Source: Candidatus Heimdallarchaeota archaeon
GTDB taxonomy: Archaea; Asgardarchaeota; Heimdallarchaeia; Heimdallarchaeales; Heimdallarchaeaceae
NCBI GenBank assembly: GCA_023132955.1
Contig: JAGLXK010000460.1
Coordinates: 1 to 33,705 of the forward strand
Direction of reading: 5' to 3'
DNA: 33,705 nt
Positions 7,013 to 15,996 of the stretch are shown here, in pieces. How positions within the stretch are numbered: position 1 is the stretch's first letter; each line of letters opens with the position of its first letter. The position numbers were made by a program, and so were the translations under genes. Under the pieces are notes generated by a model, which saw only the letters and a list, made by a program, of their open reading frames with translations, was not told the DNA's origin and searched no databases.

Positions 7013-8797
7013 GATTATTTTCATACCAAATGGTCCTCTGAAAATGAATTTTGCTTCTTTCTCTTCAACTTGTATGATGAGATCTATTGGAAAACCACCA
7101 ATTGTAGATTCTTTAGGAATTACAACTTTGACCTTCCCTTCATATAGTTTGACTTGTCTTCCAGGACTCGTATCATAAGTAGAGAATGGTGTTTTTCGGA
7201 TTAAACCTATTCTTGGAGAGTAATATGGATTCTTAAGAAGTATAAAGGAGTAAACTTCACCTTCTTTAATGAGAGTACCACTTTGGTAGATATAAAACCA
7301 ATCTTGCAAAAAGATATCTAACTCCTCTTTCAAGACATATTCGTGAGAAATCAATCTTTGTAATTCATTAATATTTGCTATACTAATTATTGGAAGTTCA
7401 TATACTCCTAATTCCTGTAAATCTTCGATTCCTTGATAAATTTCCTCTGTACATCGCTCCTTTATCGCAAAGTGAAGAACTACAAGTAATTCTAAAGTAT
7501 CTTTTGAGAGAACTTGATCTTCAAGATTTAAAGCAAGGTAATGTGATTGGAGGAGTATCAATAAGGCATGTTCAAATTGCTCCTTTTGCAGTAAAATATA
7601 ACCAATCTGAATGAGTAAGGAAATTTCATCTTTTTCTTCAATTACTGCTTTTTTATCTATTAGACCACTTTCCATTATGGTTGATGCTAAAATAACAGCT
7701 CTGGTGAGACCTAGTAAATCTAAACGATCTTGTTTTTCGCATAGAAATAGGAATTTTTCAGAATAATATCCTTTCAATCTTTCGTGATTATCTGTGACTA
7801 GAAAATAAACCATTCTTAGGAAATGAAGATCCATAAAAATGTCTGAAACAAGATTAGGGAAAATTGTAGAAATTTCAATAATAATATTCAGATGACCATC
7901 CAATTTTTCAAAATCCAGAAGTGTAAACTCAACTACACTAAGCAAGTAAAGTATTCTAGCTTTTAACCGAATAGATAACTCCTCAATATAACTTTCCTTT
8001 TCTAGAAGTGCAATTCGAAGTTCTAAAGATTGATCAGATAGTTCAATATAAGCTTCTTCAAGTTCTAACCTTAAAACTTCAAGATTCCCTTTTTCCATTT
8101 CTTCTACGTAATTTGGAAACTCAAATTCTAATTCATTCATTAGTTCGATAAGATTATTCTCTTCTACTAAGGTATGATATTTCGAAGTCTTCCTTTCTGG
8201 AGATATTTGATTTGCAGCAATAATATTCTGTAGCACATTGATTGCATGCTCTTGGATTTTTTTAATTCTAGTTACAGGATCAAACATTTGCCTTTTTTCA
8301 ACAGAATGTCTGATCTCATCTGATAGAACAACATCATGGAGTTTTTCTAAAGCCTCATTATGAGCTTCATGAGAACAAGTGTTTCTTAGTAAGAATACAA
8401 ATGAAGAGCTAATCAAAACAGGAACATTTAAAGATTCACAAGTTTTTACAAGCTTTAAATCACTAGATACCACAACTGCATTGACTTGTTTTGCTGCTAC
8501 TATATTTGATAAATCATTAATTTGAGGAGACGAAAGCTCTTCCTTGTCCAAATTCTCTCTGTAATCTCTAACCTCTTTGATTGGGATTTTTATGATCTGA
8601 ATTGGAGGCTTGATTCTTCTGCGAAGATACCAGCGAATTTCCTGCAAAATATAATTTGTAACAAAAAGTTCAATCCCCATTTCTGTTATTATTTCTAGGA
8701 ATAGTGCAAATTCTGAAGGATTTGTTTCAAATCCACTGATAAAGAAATTAGTATCTAATACAAATTTATTGTTTTGTACCTTATTTGTGGATTTCAT
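7007..8797 (-). CDS. PIN-domain protein with long helical-repeat region
   Basis: Residues about 11-130 form a PIN nuclease domain with acidic residues at D15 (VLDTN), E53, D95 and D113 (VVSSD), the normal metal-binding set, so RNA cleavage is plausible. The next 350 residues are leucine-rich helices resembling tetratricopeptide-like repeats, and the last 90 or so are beta-rich. At 596 residues it is far longer than toxin-type PIN proteins of about 130, and no antitoxin-like gene is nearby. ATG 8797 is chosen because GAAGGA stands seven bases upstream and the previous gene's stop ends one base before it. The longer frame to 8842 would only add residues inside that gene. It is the last gene of a unit with an MMPL transporter and a secreted protein. 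Confidence 0.8.
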   Translation of the reverse strand: MKSTNKVQNNKFVLDTNFFISGFETNPSEFALFLEIITEMGIELFVTNYILQEIRWYLRRRIKPPIQIIKIPIKEVRDYRENLDKEELSSPQINDLSNIVAAKQVNAVVVSSDLKLVKTCESLNVPVLISSSFVFLLRNTCSHEAHNEALEKLHDVVLSDEIRHSVEKRQMFDPVTRIKKIQEHAINVLQNIIAANQISPERKTSKYHTLVEENNLIELMNELEFEFPNYVEEMEKGNLEVLRLELEEAYIELSDQSLELRIALLEKESYIEELSIRLKARILYLLSVVEFTLLDFEKLDGHLNIIIEISTIFPNLVSDIFMDLHFLRMVYFLVTDNHERLKGYYSEKFLFLCEKQDRLDLLGLTRAVILASTIMESGLIDKKAVIEEKDEISLLIQIGYILLQKEQFEHALLILLQSHYLALNLEDQVLSKDTLELLVVLHFAIKERCTEEIYQGIEDLQELGVYELPIISIANINELQRLISHEYVLKEELDIFLQDWFYIYQSGTLIKEGEVYSFILLKNPYYSPRIGLIRKTPFSTYDTSPGRQVKLYEGKVKVVIPKESTIGGFPIDLIIQVEEKEAKFIFRGPFGMKIIL

Positions 8798-8798
8798 A

Positions 8799-10412
8799 TC
8801 AATTCCTTCTTTTGCGTTTCTTCTTAATAATTGAATAAGCAAGAATGCAATAAAAAATTATCTGCTCAAAATGGAAAGGATGAGGTGTTTCAGTTATACT
8901 CACAAACTCAGGTTTAGTGATATTTTCTGATACGGATTCAATATAGTATTCAAAGAAGTAATTATTTCCAAAATCTAATTCAGGTGGGTCATAATATGAG
9001 TGATAGAATTCTTGAAACTCAAGAGAAAATGATTGAAGTTGACCACTTTCGGTATATGCCAACCATCCACTCATGTAGACTTTTGTATCTTGAATAAATA
9101 ATCTTGGAACAACAGTTTGTGTATTATTTGATTGGTAATCAAATGAAAATTCCCACAGAATGTGGTGAAGATCATCACTTTTTTGATACTCAATGTGAAA
9201 ATCTATTTCTCTAATGGTAAACAAAGAGCTTGTAACACCTGTAAGTGTAAATTGAAACCCGTGAAACACTTGATGCAGTTGTTCCCATAGTTTTTCTGCC
9301 AGTATTGTCATCCCCAAATATTTATCCCATGTTGGTATGAGAACAGGAGGAATCTGTGCAATCCATGAACCGTGAACTGGCGTTGATGAGAAATAAGAAT
9401 CGAGAAGTTTGTCATATACATAAAGCGTTTTTTGGAAATTTAGGCCAGATTTGGAAAATAAATATCTTAGACCATATGTTTGATTCAATTGGTTAATCCA
9501 ATGATCCCAAAGCTCTAGTTGGTCTTTAGTAGAATTCCTTAGTTGATAAATTTCATGTCTAGAAGAACTATTCGTGATAAAGAATCGCATAAAAGGTGAA
9601 TCTAATGGGGAGAGAATCTCTTCATAACTTTCTAATGAGATGACCAGAACGCTACTTTTACCACCATATATTAGATGAACAGAGAGAGCAGTTAATAGAC
9701 CACTATACTTATTCCAAGTTGCACGCATCGATATGGAAGTTTCCAGTTTAATATCTAATGAAATTGTAAACTCTTCATCACCTTTATTGTAAATATTGAC
9801 TGAAAAAGATTCATCAAGTAGCAAAGAAGCGAATTCAGCTTCATATCTATCAAAATCTTCCCCAATAATTAGAGGTAAGAAATCAAAATAATTAGCATCT
9901 TTAATCATTGCTCCAAAATTTGGTCTAGTTATGTTAGTGAAGATTTTTGGTATAATTATAGCAGTTTCTTTGGGCAGTTCAGCATGTATAATTTCTGATT
10001 CTACTGGTTCGAAATTAAAACCAATGAACTCTGCGATAAAGTCACTTCCTGTGTTAATTTCAGCAGTTAAAGACTCTTCAAGAATTAAGTAACTTTCGAT
10101 TGAATATACTGTTTCCTGAGTTGGTATGAATTTGTCAGATTCAATATAGTAGATGTCTCTAAATTCTGTGGTCCTTTCCCTTAGTAAAACATTCAATACT
10201 CCATTTGAGAATGATCCATGTAAATCAAATCCTAACTCTTCAAACATGTTATCTAGATTTTCACCTTGAGCAATCCTATAACTGATAAGATATCCTTTAT
10301 CCTCAAAACTAATCTCTCGAAAATTTTCAGTATGTTCAGCTTCTATTTTTGAGACAGAAAGACTAAGTACTATGAAAACAAAAAGAACTGATACTAATTT
10401 GTTATTTCTCAT
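8799..10412 (-). CDS. Secreted, membrane-anchored protein of unknown function
   Basis: The 537-residue protein starts with a clear signal peptide (about residues 1-25, MRNNKL then a hydrophobic run ending SKIEA). It ends with a short hydrophobic helix followed by KKKRKRRN, so it is probably exposed outside and anchored by its C-terminus. The body is beta-rich with many aromatic residues. I recognise no domain. GAGGT stands seven bases before the ATG, and the first 11 bases overlap the end of the MMPL gene; its stop lies one base before the PIN gene start. This tight coupling to the transporter suggests an accessory or substrate-binding subunit, but that is inference. Confidence 0.75.
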   Translation of the reverse strand: MRNNKLVSVLFVFIVLSLSVSKIEAEHTENFREISFEDKGYLISYRIAQGENLDNMFEELGFDLHGSFSNGVLNVLLRERTTEFRDIYYIESDKFIPTQETVYSIESYLILEESLTAEINTGSDFIAEFIGFNFEPVESEIIHAELPKETAIIIPKIFTNITRPNFGAMIKDANYFDFLPLIIGEDFDRYEAEFASLLLDESFSVNIYNKGDEEFTISLDIKLETSISMRATWNKYSGLLTALSVHLIYGGKSSVLVISLESYEEILSPLDSPFMRFFITNSSSRHEIYQLRNSTKDQLELWDHWINQLNQTYGLRYLFSKSGLNFQKTLYVYDKLLDSYFSSTPVHGSWIAQIPPVLIPTWDKYLGMTILAEKLWEQLHQVFHGFQFTLTGVTSSLFTIREIDFHIEYQKSDDLHHILWEFSFDYQSNNTQTVVPRLFIQDTKVYMSGWLAYTESGQLQSFSLEFQEFYHSYYDPPELDFGNNYFFEYYIESVSENITKPEFVSITETPHPFHFEQIIFYCILAYSIIKKKRKRRN

Positions 10413-13323
10413 CCTTAATACCTCTTCTGTTTTTCTTTTTTGTTTTCTCCCCTTTGAAAGTTAATACTATAGCTGGAGGAACAATAAATAACCGTGAGAC
10501 AAAAACATCGATTAGTATTCCAATTCCTAGGCCTAATCCTAATTGTTGCATGTGAATAGATGAAGTGAATAATAAGCTGAAATAAGTTGCTGCCATAATT
10601 ATTCCTGCAACTGAAATATTATTCATTGTTTGTTCTACTGCTTCTACAATTGCTTTTTCTGAATCTTTAACATCAGTATAAATATCTTGAAAAATGCCTA
10701 GAAATAGTACATCAAAATCCAATCCTAAAGCTGTTAAAACCGCATATGCTAGTAAAGGCACAATCCAATATATTGAACCACCTAAGAAAATTAAAGCACA
10801 CAAACTAAACAAGCCCAAGCTTATTCCTAGAGACAAGAGTATAGTTATTAGAACTCTTACAGACATAAAGAAATTTCTTAAAAACAAGAATAATAACAGA
10901 GTAATTGTAACTGAAACAAATAGGAAAATTAAGTTAAAGTCAAATGAAATTCCTGTTTTGGAATCATACAGAACTGGTGCAAAGCCCGTTGCATATGTTT
11001 GCCATTCTGTAATCTCTCTCTGTTCAATAATTTCTGAAATTGTCTTTCTGATAGTTTTAATCTGTTCATCTAATCTTTTGTCCCCTTCCATATATTGGGA
11101 GCCACAATAAACAATAGCATAAGTTTCATCGGAAAAAACAAAATTCTTCATTAGAATTTGTATTTCTTCTGTTACAAACAAAGAAGTGTTCTGGAAATGT
11201 TCATAATATGGTCTACCAAAAGGATGACTTAGCCCTGCAAGAACCGTTATATTCGTTTCAATCTTAATTGCTTCAATTATAAATAAAACCTCGTTTATAG
11301 ATTTATAATTCAAACTGTCATTACTGAAAATAAATGGCTCCACGTCTGTAGTCTTGAAAAGAAGAGAAATTTGACTAATATATTCTGTTCCCATATGTTG
11401 AGTAATTGCGTCCAATCCTTGTCTTGATTGATATGATTGCGGGGCTGATGAAATTTGAGCATAATCTGTTGGTACTGCAATGAAAATTCCTATTCCAACC
11501 AAACTAATGATTACAAAAACAAGTAAAACTTTCTTTGGTTTTTGAACTGCTTTTTTCACATATTTAATGATTGAACCCTTTCTTTTCTGAAATATTTTTA
11601 AATTAATTCTCCACTTGGTAAGAATATTTTGATTCAGTAGAATAAGTATTGCTGGAACCAAAGTTAAGGAAACAACCATGCTTGTTAGAAAACCAATTAT
11701 ACCTGCTATACCCATTCCAGTTGCTAAAGCAAAGCTGCTCAAAACTAATCCTCCAAAACCAAAAGATAAGGAAATTGATGCAATGATTATGCTTTTAGAA
11801 GTACGTTTAAGAGTGGTTCTAAGAGCACTATTCTTGGAATTTGTTTTCTTTAGATTAAGTAGATAATCCCCCATTAGGAATACACAGTAATCAGTTGTTG
11901 CTCCTAAGAGGGTTACACTCAAGATAATAAGACTCGTTGAATCTAGACCTCCTGTTAAAGATCCTATTCCAATGAAGAGCAGACGAGAAACTCCTAAGGA
12001 AATTGCTAGAACAAAGAGTTGAATTAGTGGCAAGATGGGAGATCTATAAACTAGCAGAAGGATAACTACTATAGTAATAAGAACAATCAAATCTGTTTTT
12101 TTTGCTTGATTTTGATAGTCCTGCGAAATCTCAACTATGAATAAATCAATTCCTGTTGCATAAATTTCTAAGGGTTCATTTTCTTCTTTTATTGATGGTA
12201 AAATGTCTAAAATTTCAAGATAAGCTGCTTTTCCTTCTTCATTCAAATGATTAAGCGCCATATTAAACGTTATAATTGTAGTATCAGCATCATCCATACT
12301 TTCTTTATAATTTGTGTATTGCCTTAGAAATGTAAGAATTATATCTTCAGTAATTGGAGGAATTGTGGATTCCATTGTCAGGACTGGTAAAAAATATTTG
12401 TTTTTAGCATCAATGAATCCTTGAATATTACCATCATCATAAACTTCTCTTATGAAATCAACCTCAAAGGAATTATTTGAGTCAAATAAAAATTCAGCAA
12501 TTTTTTCGTAGGAATATGTTGCATTTTGCCATTCGCTAGAATTGAAATTATTAGAAAGTAACCCAAGAAGTTGTGTTTGTCTCGTATCTGCTGAAACCTC
12601 AGAGATAAAAGTTGAATTTGCATTCACTATACTACTTAACAAATTGAAAACGTCTTCTTCACTAGTTGGTGTGGATAAATTCGCAAAATAGTTAAAACTC
12701 TTTGACAATTCATCATAAAAAACATCAACAAAACTATAATATCTCGATTCATTGAACGAATCCAGAAGTGTTTCAAGATAGTTATTTGTTAATTGTTTGG
12801 TTACTGTTGTTGCCAAAAAGGTACTATTTGTGCTATTATATTGATCAAGCCAAGTTGAGCTAAAATATTCTATACCACCCCAAACATAATGAATTGAAGC
12901 AAAAGATAATTGTGTAGCATACCATTGAAGACTTAATATTGTTCTGAGAAGATTATCTGCATCAACATATAACGAAGAATAAGGTTTACTTGGAGATAAA
13001 TATGGACCAATTTTTGGATTATGCGTTATATTAAATACTAAACTTGCTACCTTTAGATACATGGATTCCGAAACTATACTACCATTAGGATTCCTAACTA
13101 TAATCTGAAATGAACTGTTTACTTCGCTAAATGTGGATAAAATCTCGGCACCAATCGAAGATTCAGATTGGCTAGTTGTAGAAAGATTATTACCTTCATC
13201 ACTTACATAATCTGAAATATTCAATATTTTATTGATATTAATTGAGACAAGTAAAATCCAAAATAATAATATTGCAGATGCAACTATTTTTGGTCTCTTC
13301 CATAACTTGTCCCATAATTTCAT
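10402..13323 (-). CDS. MMPL/RND-family membrane transporter
   Basis: The 973-residue protein has the duplicated RND layout: one membrane helix near residue 20, a large outside domain (about 45-405), five helices, a second half starting with a helix near 600, an outside domain (about 625-775) and five more helices. The first half carries TTDYCVFLMGDYL and the second GLDFDVLFLGIF at the positions where MMPL proteins keep the acidic residue for proton coupling. Family members move lipids, hopanoids or other hydrophobic cargo. The C-terminus is lysine-rich. A TATA-like AAATATAAGG about 30 bp before the ATG suggests a nearly leaderless mRNA; AAGGAGG at 13348-13354 is 24 bases away, too far to serve this start. 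It leads the three-gene unit. Confidence 0.9.
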   Translation of the reverse strand: MKLWDKLWKRPKIVASAILLFWILLVSININKILNISDYVSDEGNNLSTTSQSESSIGAEILSTFSEVNSSFQIIVRNPNGSIVSESMYLKVASLVFNITHNPKIGPYLSPSKPYSSLYVDADNLLRTILSLQWYATQLSFASIHYVWGGIEYFSSTWLDQYNSTNSTFLATTVTKQLTNNYLETLLDSFNESRYYSFVDVFYDELSKSFNYFANLSTPTSEEDVFNLLSSIVNANSTFISEVSADTRQTQLLGLLSNNFNSSEWQNATYSYEKIAEFLFDSNNSFEVDFIREVYDDGNIQGFIDAKNKYFLPVLTMESTIPPITEDIILTFLRQYTNYKESMDDADTTIITFNMALNHLNEEGKAAYLEILDILPSIKEENEPLEIYATGIDLFIVEISQDYQNQAKKTDLIVLITIVVILLLVYRSPILPLIQLFVLAISLGVSRLLFIGIGSLTGGLDSTSLIILSVTLLGATTDYCVFLMGDYLLNLKKTNSKNSALRTTLKRTSKSIIIASISLSFGFGGLVLSSFALATGMGIAGIIGFLTSMVVSLTLVPAILILLNQNILTKWRINLKIFQKRKGSIIKYVKKAVQKPKKVLLVFVIISLVGIGIFIAVPTDYAQISSAPQSYQSRQGLDAITQHMGTEYISQISLLFKTTDVEPFIFSNDSLNYKSINEVLFIIEAIKIETNITVLAGLSHPFGRPYYEHFQNTSLFVTEEIQILMKNFVFSDETYAIVYCGSQYMEGDKRLDEQIKTIRKTISEIIEQREITEWQTYATGFAPVLYDSKTGISFDFNLIFLFVSVTITLLLFLFLRNFFMSVRVLITILLSLGISLGLFSLCALIFLGGSIYWIVPLLAYAVLTALGLDFDVLFLGIFQDIYTDVKDSEKAIVEAVEQTMNNISVAGIIMAATYFSLLFTSSIHMQQLGLGLGIGILIDVFVSRLFIVPPAIVLTFKGEKTKKKNRRGIKDEK

Positions 13324-13474
13324 ATTATCAAATGAATATCGTATTTTCCTCCTTATATTTCTATTTCTTGTATTCTTGGAATTTATATCAAAAAACTGTG
13401 TTAGGTAACAATAGGTCTGTTATTTACTTAAGTAAAACAATATTACCGAATAAGGTTCTTTCAGAAAACCGAGT

Positions 13475-13485
13475 GATTTAAAAAC
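13475..13485 (+). promoter_or_regulatory. TATA box of the SIS gene
   Basis: GATTTAAAAAC lies about 90 bp before the ATG at 13572 and predicts a transcript start near 13505. This leaves a leader of about 65 bases that contains the stem-loop at 13516-13541. Confidence 0.4.
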
Positions 13486-13515
13486 ATTATCCAATAGTGT
13501 GCTTAAGAGAGAAGT

Positions 13516-13541
13516 AAATGATAATTTCTGGGTTATCATTT
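13516..13541 (+). promoter_or_regulatory. Perfect 9-bp inverted repeat in the SIS gene leader
   Basis: AAATGATAA (13516-13524) and TTATCATTT (13533-13541) are perfect inverted repeats around TTTCTGGG. It can act as an RNA hairpin if transcription starts near 13505, or as a protein-binding site just after the start. The gene begins 30 bases later. Confidence 0.4.
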
Positions 13542-13571
13542 GAGAGTTAACTTGTAGTAAGTTGTGAGAAA

Positions 13572-14246
13572 ATGGTTAAAAAAAACAATGCAAAAAATAA
13601 GAAGCGTGTCATGTCAGATGAGCGAATTAAAAAACTTGCTAGTTACACAGAACAACCTGCAATTTTTAGAGCAATGGAATTGATGGTATCAAACTTACAA
13701 GATAATATCAAACACATGACTGATCATTATGAGTATGTTCAACAAGTTAGGGATAGGTTAATGGTTGATATACAAGACAAAAAAAGAATCTATATTTTAG
13801 CAAGTGGAAGAAGTGCATATGTAGGTCAGATGTTTCAAACAAGATTAGAGCATTTTGGTGTTGAAAGCCGTTTTATCACAAACACAAGATCTGTCCCTCG
13901 TTTAAGGGAAGGTGATACCATTATGGTAATTAGTGGATCTGGAACAACTCCTATAGTTAAAGCTATGTTAGAAACTTATTTGATATATAATCCGTTTGTA
14001 ATTGTCATTACAAGCTATCCTTTGAGTGTTATTGGGCGATTAGGGGATGTTACCGTGAAACTCAAAGGTAGAACAAAATCTGATTTAGAAAGAAGAGACC
14101 AGGGGTTGGATAGTACATTAGCACCTGAAGGAACAGCCTTTGAACATGCTACATTAGCTTTTTTGGATGGAATTGTCGCAGAACTAGCTGTTTCCCTTCA
14201 TAGAGATGAGAAAAACCTTCTAAATCAACATAATCAAGGTCTATAA
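13572..14246 (+). CDS. SIS-domain protein, 6-phospho-3-hexuloisomerase-like
   Basis: The 224-residue SIS fold shows the sugar-phosphate loops YILASGRSAYVG (about residues 76-87) and VISGSGTTP (about 117-125), the nucleotide-like turn ITSYPLSVIGRLGD, and the C-terminal PEGTAFEHATLAFLDGI typical of hexuloisomerases, with the catalytic Glu in GTAFE. These enzymes interconvert hexulose 6-phosphate and fructose 6-phosphate. In archaea they work with hexulose phosphate synthase to make ribulose 5-phosphate or fix formaldehyde. The partner synthase is not in the window. About 40 lysine-rich N-terminal residues precede the domain, longer than usual. GTGAG just before the ATG is a weak ribosome site. 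Confidence 0.85.
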   Translation: MVKKNNAKNKKRVMSDERIKKLASYTEQPAIFRAMELMVSNLQDNIKHMTDHYEYVQQVRDRLMVDIQDKKRIYILASGRSAYVGQMFQTRLEHFGVESRFITNTRSVPRLREGDTIMVISGSGTTPIVKAMLETYLIYNPFVIVITSYPLSVIGRLGDVTVKLKGRTKSDLERRDQGLDSTLAPEGTAFEHATLAFLDGIVAELAVSLHRDEKNLLNQHNQGL

Positions 14247-14341
14247 TACTTTTATCACATCTCTGAGGTTCGGAATTTAGAGAATAGTTGTTTCATAGTG
14301 AAATTATAGCAAAGTTTAATAGAATTTCATTATAATGGAGA

Positions 14342-14353
14342 CATATATAAATC
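14342..14353 (+). promoter_or_regulatory. TATA box of the first GTPase gene
   Basis: CATATATAAATC is the most TATA-like sequence before the GTPase gene and predicts a transcript start near 14372, about 50 bases before the ATG at 14421. The predicted start falls inside the inverted repeat at 14360-14387. Confidence 0.45.
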
Positions 14354-14359
14354 AAGAAA

Positions 14360-14387
14360 AGGTTTTAGAATTCGCACCTAAAAACCT
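14360..14387 (+). promoter_or_regulatory. Inverted repeat at the GTPase promoter
   Basis: AGGTTTTAG (14360-14368) faces CTAAAAACCT (14378-14387), matching except for one extra A. It spans the predicted transcript start, so it is more likely an operator than a mature RNA hairpin. Confidence 0.35.
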
Positions 14388-14420
14388 AAATACGTAAAAA
14401 TCTTGGCGGCTAGATATAAG

Positions 14421-15188
14421 ATGTCAAGCAGTTTAAAAATAAAAGATATTTTCAAAGTAGATGGTTCTGGAATACCGTATCTAAAATTGGTTATATATGG
14501 ACCTTCATTGTCAGGTAAAACAAGTATGTTAACAGTCTATAATGTTCTAAGGAAAGTTGAAGATCCTGAAACAATCTATTCTTCCTTAAAGAAGATAGAT
14601 GACCCTAGTGGTAGAACAATCTTTTATGATCAAAGTACCTTTGAATTACCAAAAGGACAAGGCGTAAGTGTTCCAAAGCTAAGATACCAAGTTTGGACAG
14701 TAGCTGGTCAGAAAAGACATTATATTCAAAGAAAAGTTGTTCTTGAGGGTGCTGACGGATTGATATTTATGTTCGATCCCAGCAAAAATATGTGGGATGA
14801 CAATGTAGAAAGCCTTGTTGAGCTCATAGCCCTTAAGGGAGATATCTTAGGAAAATCCTTGCCATTCTTAATCGTTCTGAATAAGATTGATCTTCCTCCT
14901 GAAGAGCGTACTCCTACAGATAAGTTTCTTGATTTATTAATTGAAAAGAAACTTGCAGCTAATAAAGGAGAAGCCTACATGCGAGTAATTGAAACATCTT
15001 GTCTTCAAGCTAGAAATGAGTTGATGACTCTTTTAAGAAGTCCTGATATAAAATCAATGCTTGATGAATATGGACGTCTTAAAAAAGGAGCTAGACCTTT
15101 AAGTGTTCAAAAAACTGCTCAGCCAATTGAGCAATTAACACGAGAAATAATTATTCACCGAGTTAAATCTGCTAAAAGCGAATCTTAA
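14421..15188 (+). CDS. MglA/Arf-like small GTPase, 255 residues
   Basis: The G1 loop GPSLSGKTS is at residues 27-35, G3 is WTVAGQ (92-97), G4 is NKID (154-157), and G5 lies in ETSCL near 193. The G3 form T-V-x-G-Q, without the Ras-type Asp, is that of MglA-like GTPases, which control polarity in bacteria and are numerous in Asgard archaea. Two features lengthen the protein beyond the usual 190 residues: an insertion between G1 and G3 and a C-terminal helix of about 50 residues. Start ATG 14421 matches the start of the paralogue at 26869; an in-frame TTG at 14403 has no ribosome site. The glutamine that helps hydrolysis is present. A nuclease-like gene and a coiled-coil gene follow on the same strand. 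Confidence 0.87.
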   Translation: MSSSLKIKDIFKVDGSGIPYLKLVIYGPSLSGKTSMLTVYNVLRKVEDPETIYSSLKKIDDPSGRTIFYDQSTFELPKGQGVSVPKLRYQVWTVAGQKRHYIQRKVVLEGADGLIFMFDPSKNMWDDNVESLVELIALKGDILGKSLPFLIVLNKIDLPPEERTPTDKFLDLLIEKKLAANKGEAYMRVIETSCLQARNELMTLLRSPDIKSMLDEYGRLKKGARPLSVQKTAQPIEQLTREIIIHRVKSAKSES

Positions 15189-15220
15189 TATTCTCATTTT
15201 TATTTTATGTTGATTAGAGA

Positions 15221-15898
15221 ATGGATAACTCAATTGTTACTATATTAAATCATATATTCAATCGCAATAAAGTAGATGTAACTAATCTTAAAGCAGTGGA
15301 AAAAGATAGATGTATTCCCCTTCTTACTTCTTTGAATTATTCATTAGAAGAATTCTTCAATAAGGTTGATTTCACAGATGAAGAAAAGGGTCAAATTCTA
15401 CTTTCTCTTCTTATGCAAGGTATTAGTGTGAAAAGCATACTCGAGTTTATTGATTGGAAAGGATTTGAGAATGTTATTACTGCTCTTTTTGATGAGTTAG
15501 GTTATTCAGTTCTTTCTAATTTTCGATTTAAGGACGAGTTCACAAAATATGAAATTGATGTTCTAGCATTCAAATATCCTTACTTATTTTTGATTGATTG
15601 CAAATATTATAGGCATCCTTCGCCCTCTATCATGAAAGATGCAGCTGTTAAACAAAAGGAAAGAACAGAAGTACTTTATGAAATATTTCCCGTCCTTTCA
15701 GAAGAACTTATTTCAAAACTTGCTTTACCATTGAAGAGGGAAGTGAAGCTTTATCCATTAATTCTCTCTTGGAGAGATCATAATATTCAGTTCTCTTCAG
15801 AAATTCCTATAATTCCCTTTTACCAACTATCAGGCTTTCTTCAAGAAATTGATGAGTTTAGAGATGGTTTATTCTACATTCCATTATATCTGAACTGA
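15221..15898 (+). CDS. PD-(D/E)XK nuclease-like protein
   Basis: The 225-residue protein contains a restriction-endonuclease-like core at about residues 80-140. FENVITALFDELGYSV is the first helix with a conserved Glu, then YEIDVLAF supplies the metal-binding Asp, and FLIDCKYYRH gives the D-x-K motif. This order (E, D, DxK) is as in Mrr and Holliday-junction-type enzymes, so DNA cleavage is plausible. The N-terminal 75 residues are helical and unknown. No methylase is nearby, which argues against a restriction-modification system. It begins 32 bases after the GTPase stop and is probably cotranscribed with it. Confidence 0.7.
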   Translation: MDNSIVTILNHIFNRNKVDVTNLKAVEKDRCIPLLTSLNYSLEEFFNKVDFTDEEKGQILLSLLMQGISVKSILEFIDWKGFENVITALFDELGYSVLSNFRFKDEFTKYEIDVLAFKYPYLFLIDCKYYRHPSPSIMKDAAVKQKERTEVLYEIFPVLSEELISKLALPLKREVKLYPLILSWRDHNIQFSSEIPIIPFYQLSGFLQEIDEFRDGLFYIPLYLN

Positions 15899-15943
15899 AA
15901 ATCAATTTAATGCCATGTTTTTAGTGAAAACAACTGAAAAACT

Positions 15944-15954
15944 CATATATATCG
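15944..15954 (+). promoter_or_regulatory. TATA box of the long coiled-coil gene
   Basis: CATATATATCG lies about 48 bp before the ATG at 15997 and predicts a transcript start near 15975. It suggests the coiled-coil gene also has a promoter of its own. Confidence 0.45.
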
Positions 15955-15996
15955 TTAACTTAATAATTTGTATAGGTAAGCTATGAGCTGAAATAA

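Noticed and set aside
7390-7614. 74-codon plus-strand frame inside the PIN gene
   Set aside because: Antisense shadow of the helical-repeat region without any supporting signal.
7007-8797. Toxin-antitoxin pair based on the PIN domain
   Set aside because: The protein is 596 residues, the gene is last in a transporter unit, and there is no small antitoxin gene beside it.
10694-11110. 138-codon open frame on the plus strand
   Set aside because: It lies wholly inside the MMPL gene on the other strand, where membrane helices produce long antisense frames; it has no promoter or ribosome site, and its lysine/proline-rich product looks like no family.
13348-13354. AAGGAGG as ribosome site of the MMPL gene
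   Set aside because: It is 24 bases before the ATG and no suitable start codon lies at normal distance; it overlaps a TATA-like sequence instead.
13242-13481. 79-codon plus-strand frame reaching into the gap before the SIS gene
   Set aside because: It starts inside the MMPL gene, has no ribosome site, and overlaps the MMPL promoter region.
15221-15898. Restriction-modification system
   Set aside because: Only a PD-(D/E)XK-like protein is present; no methylase or specificity gene is nearby.
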